Origin: Flavobacterium sp. UBA2787
GTDB taxonomy: Bacteria; Bacteroidota; Bacteroidia; Flavobacteriales; Flavobacteriaceae
Reading direction: 5' to 3'
Assembly (NCBI GenBank): GCA_002352205.1
Contig: DEHZ01000002.1
Location: forward strand, 1 to 64,000
DNA: 64,000 bases
Below are positions 1 through 10,200 of the stretch, piece by piece; the stretch's first letter is position 1, and each line of letters starts with the position of its first letter. The notes beneath the pieces are model-generated. The model saw only the letters and a program-made list of their open reading frames with translations, had not been told where the DNA came from and made no database searches. The position numbers and the translations under genes were made by a program.

Positions 1-59
1 ACAACGTGATTGTAACACAAGGTGAAGAAACGAGAACTGTGAGAGTGTTGAAACAATAA
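1..59 (+). CDS. 3' end of a T9SS-secreted protein (partial)
   Basis: The third forward frame is open from the window edge to a TAA at 57-59 and reads NVIVTQGEETRTVRVLKQ. This resembles the last strand of the type A T9SS C-terminal sorting domain (pattern YIVKV..G....KKIVKQ), so the gene probably encodes an exported or cell-surface protein of the type IX secretion system. Only 18 codons are visible, so the function of the mature protein cannot be said. A strong terminator follows at 101. Confidence 0.6.
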   Translation, partial: NVIVTQGEETRTVRVLKQ

Positions 60-100
60 TCAAGATGCTTGAGCTACACAGTAGCTGAGTTAAATAATGA

Positions 101-130
101 AAACCTCCGAGAAATCGGAGGTTTTTTTTA
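101..130 (+). terminator. Rho-independent terminator
   Basis: AAACCTCCGA (101-110) pairs with TCGGAGGTTT (115-124) around a GAAA loop, followed by a T run. It ends the partial T9SS gene. The same 18-base core is used again in the terminator at 761-796. Confidence 0.9.
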
Positions 131-214
131 TTACTATTTTCGTAAAAAGAATAGCAATATTTTCAATTTATCATTTAGACTTAATTAATGGTAAAATATT
201 GAAAATTAAAAAGT

Positions 215-222
215 TACATTTG
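215..222 (+). promoter_or_regulatory. -7 box TACATTTG of the lipoprotein pseudogene
   Basis: TACATTTG matches the Bacteroidota -7 consensus TAnnTTTG and lies 33 nt before the ATG at 255. A TTG occurs at 199-201, but its spacing of 13 nt is shorter than the usual ~19, so the -33 element is uncertain. Confidence 0.5.
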
Positions 223-254
223 CGGCCAATTAAAAATATAAACCATTAACTATT

Positions 255-725
255 ATGAAAAATTTATTTTACCTTCTTGTTGCAGTATTTACTTTAAGCC
301 TAACTTCTTGTTGATCTGATGACGATTCATCAAATGACCCTGAAGATGAATTATATATAAGATTTAATTTAAATGGAGAACAAAAGGAGTATATGGATCC
401 GGCTACAATTACATCTGATAGAAAATTAATATTAGGTGATAATCAAGGGAGTTCAGACAATGGAAAAATTTCATTATGGATGCCTGCTGACATTGAAACA
501 GGTACATTTACAATTACAGATGCTACATCAACAGCTTCTAACTTAGAAACACTTTATTCTGCTGATATATGGATGGACGACGAAGTAATCGATGCTTCTA
601 CAGGAGCATTAGTTATAACAGAATTAGATGACGAGTATGTTAAGGGAACTTTTAGTTTTTCTGGTACAAATGATGAAGGTACTAGCGTAACAGTAACAAA
701 CGGAACTTTTAGAGCTTACAGATAA
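255..725 (+). pseudogene. Small lipoprotein interrupted by TGA right after the lipobox
   Basis: The ATG at 255 opens a lipoprotein signal peptide, MKNLFYLLVAVFTLSLTSC, whose codon 19 is the lipobox cysteine. Codon 20 (312-314) is TGA. The same frame then continues as SDDDSSNDPEDE and stays open to TAA at 723-725, so the intact product would be about 155 residues. The Asp/Ser-rich linker after Cys is normal for Bacteroidota lipoproteins, where this position is usually Ser or Gly; TCA or GGA to TGA is a single change. The C-terminal part (KGTFSFSGTNDEG...VTNGTFRAY) resembles a family of small Bacteroidota lipoproteins often labelled DUF6252; I cannot confirm this. A promoter-like box and a terminator are both kept. 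An internal ATG at 393 gives a 110-aa ORF lacking any export signal. Recent nonsense mutation or sequencing error are the likeliest explanations. Confidence 0.8.
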
Positions 726-760
726 TACGTTTTTCACATAACAAAGCGTTTCAATTAGAA

Positions 761-796
761 CCAAAAAGACCTCCGAGAAATCGGAGGTCTTTTTGG
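761..796. terminator. Bidirectional terminator between the lipoprotein pseudogene and bioB
   Basis: CCAAAAAGACCTCCGA (761-776) pairs perfectly with 781-796 around GAAA. Long A/T ends on both sides allow it to end the + strand lipoprotein gene and the - strand bioB, which stops at 813. Confidence 0.88.
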
Positions 797-812
797 TTAA
801 TTTTTTACAATT

Positions 813-1898
813 TTATTTATTTTTAATCGAAGCTTCCAAGTTTCGTTCAATATTGTGACCCGGTCTTGACCATTTTGGTTTTTCGCCCAAAGCTTGAAAT
901 TTTGAATCTTCTGCTTCGACTGTTGTTGGTTGCATGATTTTAATGAATGGTTTTTGAGGTTTTAATCCCAACAAATCAAACATTTTCATATCCTCATTAA
1001 CATCCGGATTGGGTGTGGTTAATAATTTATCTCCAGCAAAAATAGAATTAGCTCCGGAAAAAAAGCATAACGCTTGTCCTTCTCTACTCATTTCGGTTCT
1101 ACCGGCGGACAAACGTACTTGCGTTTCCGGCATAACAATTCGTGTAGTAGCTACCATTCGAACCATTTCCCATATTTCAATTGGGTTTTGTTCTTCTAAA
1201 GGAGTTCCTTCCACAGCAACCAAAGCATTAATAGGCACCGATTCCGGTTGAGGATTTAAAGTAGATAAAGCCACTAACATTCCTGCTCGGTCTTCTATAC
1301 TTTCTCCCATACCAATAATTCCACCGCTACAAACCGTAACATTTGTTTTTCTAACATTATCAATGGTTTGCAAACGGTCTTCAAAACCACGTGTTGAAAT
1401 CACTTCCTTATAATATTCTTCAGAAGTGTCAAGGTTGTGATTATAGGCATATAATCCGGCTTCGGCCAAACGATGAGCTTGATTTTCTGTAAGCATGCCT
1501 AACGTACAACAAACTTCCATATCTAGTTTGTTAATGGTTCGTACCATTTCTAATACTTGATCAAATTCCGGACCATCTTTCACATTTCGCCAAGCAGCTC
1601 CCATGCATACGCGTGAAGAACCCGATGATTTGGCACGTAATGCTTGAGCCTTTACTTGTTGAACGCTCATTAAATCGTTTCCTTCAATGTTGGTATGATA
1701 TCTTGCTGCTTGCGGACAATAGCCACAATCTTCCGGACAACCACCCGTTTTTATGGATAGTAACGTAGAAACTTGAACCACATTAGGGTCATGATGTTCA
1801 CGATGAATGGAAGCTGCTTCAAAAAGCAAGTCCATCATCGGTTTATTGTATATCGCTATAACTTCTTCTTTGGTCCAATTATGTTTAGTAATGCTCAT
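813..1898 (-). CDS. bioB: Biotin synthase
   Basis: Radical-SAM enzyme that inserts sulfur into dethiobiotin in the last step of biotin synthesis, in the cytosol. The product has 361 residues, normal for BioB. The 4Fe-4S/SAM motif is CPEDCGYC within GGCPEDCGYCPQAARYHT near residues 53-70; CMGAAWR and the YNHNLDTS stretch are also typical, as is RLSAGRTEMS, which carries the arginine and serine around the auxiliary cluster site. ATG start at 1898 with a TAnnTTTG box about 20 nt upstream. No other bio gene is adjacent, so it seems to be a single-gene unit. It shares its terminator with the convergent lipoprotein pseudogene. Confidence 0.97.
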   Translation of the reverse strand: MSITKHNWTKEEVIAIYNKPMMDLLFEAASIHREHHDPNVVQVSTLLSIKTGGCPEDCGYCPQAARYHTNIEGNDLMSVQQVKAQALRAKSSGSSRVCMGAAWRNVKDGPEFDQVLEMVRTINKLDMEVCCTLGMLTENQAHRLAEAGLYAYNHNLDTSEEYYKEVISTRGFEDRLQTIDNVRKTNVTVCSGGIIGMGESIEDRAGMLVALSTLNPQPESVPINALVAVEGTPLEEQNPIEIWEMVRMVATTRIVMPETQVRLSAGRTEMSREGQALCFFSGANSIFAGDKLLTTPNPDVNEDMKMFDLLGLKPQKPFIKIMQPTTVEAEDSKFQALGEKPKWSRPGHNIERNLEASIKNK

Positions 1899-1916
1899 AG
1901 GTTAATTATTATAAGT

Positions 1917-1924
1917 CAAAAATA
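1917..1924 (-). promoter_or_regulatory. -7 box TATTTTTG of bioB
   Basis: Read on the minus strand, TATTTTTG fits TAnnTTTG and sits 18 nt before the bioB ATG. No clear TTG at -33. Confidence 0.4.
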
Positions 1925-1989
1925 CTTATTTTCTATAGATTTATGTAAAGCAGTGTAGTAGATTTTATAAAGATTTAATCAACAAAAAA

Positions 1990-3324
1990 TTATTTTTCAA
2001 TCAGATTTCCTTCTTTGTCATAGAGAAGAATCCAATCATTATGTCCAAAATAATTCCATTCAGCATCTGCAAAATCAACTGTTGGATCAATAAAGGTTTT
2101 GTATGGTTTATTGTTAACAGAAAGTTTTGAATCAATAAAAATACTTACTTCTAAGCCTTTTTCTGCGAATTCTTTTTTGATATGTTGAGCCATTTGCCAC
2201 ATTCCGTCCGGTTTGCTGGAAACCAAACCAAGTTGTTTTCGGGTTAATTTTTCAACAATATTATAAGGAAGTTCTTGATTGGTTTTTTTGTCAATAACTT
2301 TAAAATGTGTAATACCACTTTTTTGTCTAAGCATCATTCGCCAACTTAAACGATGGGCTTCTTCTGTCCAAAGCACATCACCTTTAATAAAAAAATGTCT
2401 GATGGGAAGAATGAGTTGTATGATAAAAAAAGGAATAAAAAAATAAGTGATAGCATTAGAAAAAGAATAATTTTTGCTTAAATCCTCCGGCTGAAGTTGA
2501 GGTTTCTTTTTGAAAAAGATGTGTCGAATGGTTTCCGGCGAATAGAAAAACACAATAAAACTTAAAGCAAAATAAGGGAAAATACCAATTTGTAACGTAA
2601 CAGAATTAAACAAATGAAAAAGCAAACTGGCCACAAAGGCAATATTTCTGGTTCTCTTCCAAAGAAGTGCTGGAATGATTAATCCGTCAAAGAAAATTCC
2701 CGCATAAGCAATAAAAACATGAAACCATTTTTCAGTAAACACTGAGCCTAAAACCGGGAAATTGGAAAGGTTTGAAAATAGAATTCCGGTAAAAGTTCCA
2801 TCTAACCAATCTGGATAAAATTTTGCTAATGTTGCAAAAAAATAAACAATTGTCATTTGACAAATCATAACCCAAGAGCACCATCTCGGCATCGTAAGAC
2901 TTTTTAAGTCTGGATTTTTTTTAGCATCCATTGAAGCATATTGATTGGCAGGAAGAAAAAGCATAATTAAGCATACCAAAATAAGTAAATAATAATGGTT
3001 GTTGTACGATGCTTTTTGCATTAAATAAACACTTGTCCAAAGCAAAGTGTATAATCCTAAAGTATAACGGTATTTGTAGCCAAGCATAATTAACATCCCC
3101 AAAACACCCATTATGCTAAAATAAACATACATGCCATAACCGGGAAGAGGCACCAAAAAATCAAAGCCGATATGTGGAATCGAAACCGTGGGATCAATTA
3201 AATTTTTTTTTACCCAACCTGTAAAAATAGCAACAATGCTTTCGGCCGCAATCAAAAGACCAAACGTTATTCTAAAAAGAATTAACGGAGAATTGTCGAT
3301 TGGATCAAAAGCTTTTTTTAGCAT
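1990..3324 (-). CDS. HTTM / vitamin K-dependent gamma-carboxylase-like membrane protein
   Basis: A 444-residue polytopic membrane protein. The first ~300 residues hold at least six hydrophobic segments and look like the HTTM (VKG carboxylase-like) domain: FRITFGLL at the N-terminus, KASYNNHYYL near 105-115, and YFFATLAKFYPDWLDG near 165. The last ~130 residues are soluble and contain a WRMMLRQKSG stretch also found in this family. Bacterial members are widespread in Bacteroidota but their substrate is unproved, so no reaction is assigned. Its ATG overlaps the ribF stop as TAATG (3322-3326), implying translational coupling. Confidence 0.8.
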   Translation of the reverse strand: MLKKAFDPIDNSPLILFRITFGLLIAAESIVAIFTGWVKKNLIDPTVSIPHIGFDFLVPLPGYGMYVYFSIMGVLGMLIMLGYKYRYTLGLYTLLWTSVYLMQKASYNNHYYLLILVCLIMLFLPANQYASMDAKKNPDLKSLTMPRWCSWVMICQMTIVYFFATLAKFYPDWLDGTFTGILFSNLSNFPVLGSVFTEKWFHVFIAYAGIFFDGLIIPALLWKRTRNIAFVASLLFHLFNSVTLQIGIFPYFALSFIVFFYSPETIRHIFFKKKPQLQPEDLSKNYSFSNAITYFFIPFFIIQLILPIRHFFIKGDVLWTEEAHRLSWRMMLRQKSGITHFKVIDKKTNQELPYNIVEKLTRKQLGLVSSKPDGMWQMAQHIKKEFAEKGLEVSIFIDSKLSVNNKPYKTFIDPTVDFADAEWNYFGHNDWILLYDKEGNLIEK

Positions 3325-4253
3325 TATAAAGAATTTATGTGTTGAATAGCTACTATTTTATCTTTTAAAAGCTGTTCTTTCAGTTTTTCAATGTTTTCAA
3401 ATTTTACTTCGTCACGAATTCGATCTAAAAGCTGAATTTGAATTTTTTTAGAATATAAATCTCTATCAAAATCAAAAAAGTGTATTTCAATTGATTTTGA
3501 TTCGCCATTAACAGTTGGGTTGAATCCGATGTTCATCATGCCATAAACCAATTTGTTTTCTATCAAACTCTGAACGATATAAACACCGTTTTTGGGAATC
3601 AATTTATAAGATTCTTCTATTTGTAAATTTGCTGTGGGAAAGTTTAAAGTTCTGCCAAGACCTTTTCCTCTTGCTACAACTCCAGTTAATAGATAGTTAT
3701 ATCCCAAATAATCATTTGCCAATTTTACGTGCCCATTCATCAGAGCATTTCTAATTTTTGTAGAGCTAACAGATACTTCATCTATTTCTTGGGCAGAGAT
3801 TTGTTCCACTTCAAAATCATATTTTTCTCCAAATGCAATTAAATCATTAATATCAGCAGTTCTGTTTCTGCCAAATCGATGATCATAACCAATTATAATT
3901 TTTCTTACGTTAAATTGGTCTACTAAAATAGCAGAAACAAATTCTTCGGCGGTTAATCTTGAAAAGGCTTGGTCAAAAGGATGAATAATTAAGTTGTCTA
4001 AACCCGATTTTTTTAAAAGTTCAGTGCGTTCTTCAATAGTGTTCAAAAGTTTAATTTCATTATTATCTTGTAGCACCATTCTTGGGTGTGGGAAAAAAGT
4101 GAGCACCAAACTTTCGCATTCGCATAGTGAGGAATTTTGAATTAATTTTTCAATGATTTTTTTATGACCAAAATGAACCCCGTCAAAAGTTCCAAGGGTT
4201 AATACGGATTTATTTTTTGGATGAAAGTTGTATATGGATTGAAAAGTTTTCAA
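3324..4253 (-). CDS. ribF: Bifunctional riboflavin kinase / FAD synthetase
   Basis: Makes FMN from riboflavin and then FAD. 309 residues, the usual length. The N-terminal nucleotidyltransferase domain carries TLGTFDGVHFGHKKII (about 20-35) and IIGYDHRFGRNR (about 120-130). The C-terminal flavokinase domain carries GKGLGRTLNFPTAN with the PTAN motif (about 195-210). The start lining up with the family is TTG (4251-4253), not ATG; the next in-frame ATG would remove the GTFDGVH motif. It is the first gene of a two-gene unit with the HTTM protein. It diverges from the metalloprotease at 4418. Confidence 0.95.
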   Translation of the reverse strand: MKTFQSIYNFHPKNKSVLTLGTFDGVHFGHKKIIEKLIQNSSLCECESLVLTFFPHPRMVLQDNNEIKLLNTIEERTELLKKSGLDNLIIHPFDQAFSRLTAEEFVSAILVDQFNVRKIIIGYDHRFGRNRTADINDLIAFGEKYDFEVEQISAQEIDEVSVSSTKIRNALMNGHVKLANDYLGYNYLLTGVVARGKGLGRTLNFPTANLQIEESYKLIPKNGVYIVQSLIENKLVYGMMNIGFNPTVNGESKSIEIHFFDFDRDLYSKKIQIQLLDRIRDEVKFENIEKLKEQLLKDKIVAIQHINSL

Positions 4254-4387
4254 AGATTTTTTTTTTACAAATTTAATTATTATTAAAATAAATACAACAA
4301 CTTTATAATTAATAAGAATATTCTAATCCTAACAAGTAAAAAAATACGTAAATCATTAAAAATAAATAAGAATTATTAAAAATATGA

Positions 4388-4395
4388 TATATTTG
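4388..4395 (+). promoter_or_regulatory. -7 box TATATTTG of the first metalloprotease
   Basis: TATATTTG matches TAnnTTTG and is 22 nt upstream of the ATG at 4418. The expected -33 position is A/T only, with no clear TTG. Confidence 0.5.
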
Positions 4396-4417
4396 TTGCC
4401 TAATTAATTTCCAAAAA

Positions 4418-7114
4418 ATGAAAAAAATAATACTATTAGCCTTATTTACAGTTATGTCTTTTACAGACATGAGTGCCCAAAAAAATAATTTTTGGACAGC
4501 TGTAAATGAAAATGTAACAGCAGTATCAAAAACTGCTCAAAGAGAATCATTCCCTTCAAATTTTACTTTGTATAGTCTCAATATTGAGGCATTTAAAGTT
4601 GTTTTAGCTACAGCTCCGGATCGTTTTTTGTCTGAAGATGGTGTAGTTGTTACATTGCCTAATTCAAATGGTGCAATAGAACGATTTGAATTGTTCGAAG
4701 CATCTAATTTTGAACCGGAATTGCAAGCCCAATATCCAGAAATCAGATCGTATGTTGGAATAGGTATTGATGACCCTAAGGCTCAATTAAGAATGAGTAT
4801 TGATCCAAGAGGAGTTCAAACAATGATTTTTAGAGCCGGTAAAAAAACCGAATTCATGGAGCCTTATTCAGAAAATGGACTTGTTTATGCAGCCTATGAG
4901 TCTTCTAGACAAAAGGGAAAGATGCCATTCACATGTTCCACAGTTGATCACGCTGTTAGTGGTCGTCTTTCTGAAGAAGTTGATAGTAATGAGGTGATGG
5001 CAAATAATGGTGTTTTAAAAACATTCAGGTTAGCTTTGTCATGTACTGGTGAATATACATCCTATCACGGCGGAACTGTAGCTGGGGCATTAGCCGCAAT
5101 GAATGCAACAATGACTAGAGTAAACGGTGTTTTTGAAAAGGATTTAGCTGTAAGATTAAATATAATTGCAAATAATAATTTAGTGATTTATACAAATGCA
5201 GCTACAGATCCATATTCTCCAGCATCCGGAATTGACAATTGGAATTTACAATTGATGAATACCCTTTCTTCTGTTATTGGCAATGCAAATTTTGATATAG
5301 GACATCTTTTTGGTGCAACAGGTGGAGGAGGTAATGCGGGTTGTATTGGATGTGTTTGCAGCAATGACCAAACAACTGCTGTTGTTCAAGGAGTTACTCG
5401 CCCAATTAACTATAAAGGAAGTGGAATTACTTCTCCAGCGGATGGAGTTCCGGCCGGAGATTTTTTTGATGTTGATTATGTAGCTCATGAATTAGGACAT
5501 CAATTAGGAGCAAATCATACTTTTTCTGAATTTGTGGAAGGATCAGGCGTAAATGTTGAACCAGGAAGTGGATCAACAATTATGGCCTATGCAGGAATTA
5601 CGGAATACAACGTTCAGGGTAATAGTGATGATTATTTTACTTACAGAAGTATTTTGCAAATTCAAAATAACTTAGCCAACAAGCCTTGTGCAAACAATAT
5701 CACATTAAGTAATCCGGCTTTAACAATTACTTCCGGCGGAAACTGGACTATTCCTAACGGAACAGCTTTTGTTCTAACCGGAACAAACCCAACAAATAAT
5801 CCTGGAGCTACATTTACATGGGAACAAAACAATAGTGCAACTAGTGCCGTAACAGGAGCTAATAGTATTTGTTATCCAACCAAACCAGCAGGTCCAAACT
5901 TTAGATCATTGCCTCCGGTTAATACTCCGGTAAGATATATGCCGGCATTCAGTTCGGTACTTAATAACAGTTTGAGTACAACTTGGGAATCTGTTTTAAC
6001 AATTGGAAGATCTATGACATTTACTTTGACAGCTCGAGATAATATTGCTAATGGAGGTCAAACCAGCACTGCTTCTGCAAATATTACAGTAAGTGGCACA
6101 GTTGGACCTTTTGCAGTTACTTCCCAAAATGCATCTGGTGTATCATGGAGTCAAGGTACTACTCAAGCCATAACTTGGGCTGTTAATGGCACATCAGGCC
6201 TAACCGGATCGGCTAATGTGGATATTTTGTTATCCACAGACGGAGGTCAAACATTCTCTACTGTATTAGCATCTAATACTCCTAATGATGGAAGTGAAAA
6301 TATTACTGTTCCTAATATTGCTGCTCAATCATGCAGAATTATGATTAAACCAACAGGAAACATTTATTATGCACTTAACACAGTTCCTTTTTCTATTGGA
6401 TATAGTTGTTCTTTGATTTCAAGCAATACTGCTGCTACAATTGCTGACGGACTTGGAGCAAATCAAGCCGGAGCAACGACAGTTTCTAATATAAGTTCAA
6501 ACGAAACAGGTAATATAACTTCAATTGAAGTTACTGTAAATGTTAACCACTCATGGATTGGCGATTTGGTTATAGCTCTTGTTCATCCTGATGGAACATC
6601 AATAAATCTGTGGAATAGAACATGTAATAATCCTCAATACGGAAATATTAATGTAACATTCAAAGATGGGTCAGGTGCTATAGTTTGCGGGTCTCCAACT
6701 TCAGGAACTTATAGTCCGGTTCAGGCACTAGCTCCATTTATAGGAAAACCTAAAAGTGGTAACTGGACTTTAAGGGTAACCGATTTTTATAATGGAGATA
6801 CAGGAATTTTAAACTCATGGTCTGTTAATTTCGGATGTACTCTTGGTAATGAAGAGTTTGAGACCTTGCAATCATTTATTGTATATCCAAACCCGAATAA
6901 AGGTAATTTTACGGTTAGTTTTGACAATCCTACAGATGAAATGGTAACTATTTCTGTTGTGGATATGAGAGGTAGAAAAATATTTGAAAACAACTACCAA
7001 TCCGGATCAACTTTTAACCAAAACATTCAATTAGAAAACGCTCAGAGTGGTGTTTATTTATTAAACCTTACTAATGGTGATAGAAAAGAAGTGAAACGAA
7101 TAATTGTTGAATAA
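4418..7114 (+). CDS. Secreted reprolysin-like zinc metalloprotease, T9SS cargo
   Basis: 898 residues. A Sec signal peptide (1-20) is followed by a propeptide-like region. The metzincin zinc site HELGHQLGANH (HExxHxxGxxH) starts near residue 357, with a Met-turn STIMAYAG about 30 residues later. Cys-rich GNAGCIGCVC precedes the active site. Residues ~665-795 look like a proprotein convertase P domain (HSWIGDLVIALVHPDG, GNWTLRVTDFYNGD). The last ~80 residues form a T9SS type A sorting domain (VYPNPNKGNFTV ... GVYLLNLTNG ... KRIIVE). It therefore should cross the inner membrane by Sec and the outer membrane by T9SS and act as an extracellular or surface peptidase. A paralogue follows directly at 7222. 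Confidence 0.92.
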   Translation: MKKIILLALFTVMSFTDMSAQKNNFWTAVNENVTAVSKTAQRESFPSNFTLYSLNIEAFKVVLATAPDRFLSEDGVVVTLPNSNGAIERFELFEASNFEPELQAQYPEIRSYVGIGIDDPKAQLRMSIDPRGVQTMIFRAGKKTEFMEPYSENGLVYAAYESSRQKGKMPFTCSTVDHAVSGRLSEEVDSNEVMANNGVLKTFRLALSCTGEYTSYHGGTVAGALAAMNATMTRVNGVFEKDLAVRLNIIANNNLVIYTNAATDPYSPASGIDNWNLQLMNTLSSVIGNANFDIGHLFGATGGGGNAGCIGCVCSNDQTTAVVQGVTRPINYKGSGITSPADGVPAGDFFDVDYVAHELGHQLGANHTFSEFVEGSGVNVEPGSGSTIMAYAGITEYNVQGNSDDYFTYRSILQIQNNLANKPCANNITLSNPALTITSGGNWTIPNGTAFVLTGTNPTNNPGATFTWEQNNSATSAVTGANSICYPTKPAGPNFRSLPPVNTPVRYMPAFSSVLNNSLSTTWESVLTIGRSMTFTLTARDNIANGGQTSTASANITVSGTVGPFAVTSQNASGVSWSQGTTQAITWAVNGTSGLTGSANVDILLSTDGGQTFSTVLASNTPNDGSENITVPNIAAQSCRIMIKPTGNIYYALNTVPFSIGYSCSLISSNTAATIADGLGANQAGATTVSNISSNETGNITSIEVTVNVNHSWIGDLVIALVHPDGTSINLWNRTCNNPQYGNINVTFKDGSGAIVCGSPTSGTYSPVQALAPFIGKPKSGNWTLRVTDFYNGDTGILNSWSVNFGCTLGNEEFETLQSFIVYPNPNKGNFTVSFDNPTDEMVTISVVDMRGRKIFENNYQSGSTFNQNIQLENAQSGVYLLNLTNGDRKEVKRIIVE

Positions 7115-7141
7115 AATTCACAATTTTTATTAATACTATAG

Positions 7142-7172
7142 AAGACCATCATTTTTGATGGTCTTTTTTTTG
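7142..7172 (+). terminator. Terminator between the two metalloprotease genes
   Basis: AAGACCATCA pairs with TGATGGTCTT around TTTT, then a T run. It implies that the two paralogous proteases can be transcribed separately. Confidence 0.88.
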
Positions 7173-7221
7173 TGTTTTATAAATAAAATTCATTATTTTT
7201 AAAGCCTAAAAACTAAAATTC

Positions 7222-10200
7222 ATGAAAAAATTATTATTACTGTTTTGCTTAATGATTTCTTTCTTCAGTTTTTCGCAGAAGAATTTTTGGGAAAAAATAA
7301 CTAAGGAAAACTCATTACCAATTCAAAGGGTTCAAAGAACTACAATTCCATCTGAGTTCGAAGTCTTTTCATTAGATCTACAAAATTTTAATGCAGAATT
7401 GCTTCAAGCACCTAAAAGAGAATTTTCCAACTCACTTTCAAATGTAATCCTGAACTTTCCTAATGCCAATGGAGAATTTGAAAGCTTCAGAATTTATGAA
7501 GCTTCTGTGATGCATCCCGATTTACAAGCTCAATTTCCGGCTATTAAATCATATGTTGGTGTTGGCGTTGAAAATAAAACTGCTATGGTGCGTTTTAGTA
7601 CAACCTTATTTGGAGTACACGCCATGCTATTTGCAGGAGACAGAGAGGTTAATTATATTGACACTTACACAAACGATTTAAGTCAATATATTGTCTATTC
7701 AAGAAAAAACATCTCACCGAGTTCAACTTTTAGTTGTTTAGTTGAAGATGAAATTGCAGATGAAGTAGACGGGATTCATTTCTCCCCAAGAAACAACAAC
7801 AGTATATCATCTGACACAGGTATTTTTAGAACCTATCGATTAGCAATGGCATGCACAATAGAATATGCACAATTTCATTGGCAGGCGGCAGGAATGACGG
7901 TAGCCACACCCGAAGCAACTAGAAAAGCAGCAGTTTTGGCGGCCATGAACGTTTCAATGACTAGAATTAACGGAATTTATGAAAGAGATATGTCATTAAC
8001 TATGCAGTTGGTTCCTAATAATTTAAATATTATTTTTATTACATCAGATACTTTTGATAATAATAATGCAGGAGCTTTAATAAATCAAAGTCAAACAGTG
8101 ATTGATAATGTGATAGGATCAGCCAATTACGATATAGGTCATACTGTAAGCACAGGTGGTGGAGGTTTAGCACAGCTTAATTCTCCTTGTACAGGAAGTA
8201 AAGCAAGAGGAATTACAGGTTCGTTTGCACCAGTTGGCGACCCTTTTGATGTAGATTATGTAGCACATGAAATGGGGCATCAATTTGGGGCAACTCATAC
8301 ACAAAACAATAATTGTCAAAGAAGTTCTGCCACCGCAATTGAGCCTGGTAGTGCTTCAACCATAATGGGGTATGCTGGTATATGTTCGCCAAATGTTCAA
8401 AATAATTCTGATGCCTATTTTCACGTTGCAAGTTTGGCTCAAATGGACAACTTTGTAGCGGGAACAGGGAATTGTTCAAATAATATTAGTAACAACAATG
8501 ACGCTCCAATAATTCAACCAATTCAAAACTATACTATTCCAAGAAGTACTGCTTTTGTTTTGGAAGGAAATGCCACGGATGCTAATGGTGATGCGTTGAC
8601 TTACTGTTGGGAACAAACCGATACAGGAATTGCTATTCAACCTCCAACAGCAACAGATGCAGCAAATGGACCAAGATTTCGTTCAAGAAATCCGTCAACC
8701 AGTCCAAATAGGTATCTGCCTTTTATGACAACCATTTTAACAGGGGCAACTTCAAACCAGTGGGAAGTAGTTCCTTCTATTGCAAAAACCATGAATTTTT
8801 CTTTGGTTGTTAGAGATAATGCAACTCCAAACGGAGGTCAAACAGCCAAAACAAATATGACCGTTACAACAGTGGCTAATGCAGGACCATTTGTGATTAC
8901 TGCCCCAAATACAAATGTATCTTGGGTAGCTGGGTCCAACCAAAATGTAACTTGGAATGTTGCCGGCACAACTGCAAATGGCGTTGATACACCTTATGTT
9001 GATATTTATTTATCTACCAATGGAGGATCAAGTTTTCCGGTTTTATTAGCAAGTAAAGTTCCAAATGATGGTTCAGAAGTTATAACCGTGCCTAACACTA
9101 TTGGAACGACCAATAGAATAATGGTAAAAGGACATAAGAATATTTTTTTAGATGTATCGAATACAAATTTTTCAATTACAGCTCCAACTTCAACAATGGC
9201 TATCGCTTTTAACGGAGTTGAGGGAGAACAAAATAAATCAGTTTGTCAAGGGAATAATACTGTATATAATTTAGCCTACCAAACATTCGCTGGATTTAGT
9301 ACTTCTACTACTTTTTCAGCGACAGGTAACCCAGCCGGAACAACGGTTGCATTTGTTCCCTCTACTGTTACAACACAAGGAACAATTCAAATGCAAATAA
9401 CAACCAGTGCCTCCACGCCAATTGGATTACATACTATTGTTGTAACAGCAACTTCAGGGGCAACTACCAAAACTGTGAATATGTACCTAGAGGTTGTGAG
9501 TGGTAATTTTGGAGTAGTTACACTAAATTCACCTTCAAATGGAGCAATAGTAGAACCTTCGGGAGTATCTTTTGCTTGGAATGCAGACCCAAATGCTACA
9601 CTTTATTCAATTCAAATAGCATCTGATCCTTCATTTAATACGGTAGTGGAAGAGAGTTCTGTTGCTACAAATAGCTACATTTCATCAAGTTTACCAAACG
9701 CTTCAACATTTTATTGGAGAGTATCGCCCGGAAATAGTACATGTTTAGGTAATTATTCGACAGTCTTTTCTTTTACTACAACATATTGCGGCACAGCTGT
9801 TTCAACAGATGTACCGATTGTTATTCCTTCTTCTGGAACTCCAACAGTTAATTCAACACTAACAGTTCCAACAGTAGATAATGTTATCATACAAAAAGTT
9901 ACAGTTACTGTAGATATTTTGCATACTTATATAAATGATTTAATTGTAACATTAATAAGCCCAAGCGGAACACAAATACAATTAATGAATCGAGAGTGTG
10001 CAAATAGTGCTAATTTTCAGAACGCATCAGTAACTTTTGATGATTCAGGTATAGCAGTTGTTTGTGCAACCGTTCCTAATCCTGCTTTGTCTGGAATATT
10101 ACTGCCGGAACAACCCTTGTCTGCATTAAACGGTCAAAACTCCCAAGGTGTTTGGACACTAAGAGTACAAGATGTTTTCAACCAAGATGGTGGTTCTATT

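Noticed and set aside
8213-8479. Minus-strand ORF inside the second metalloprotease
   Set aside because: Lies antisense to the conserved zinc-site region; a shadow frame.
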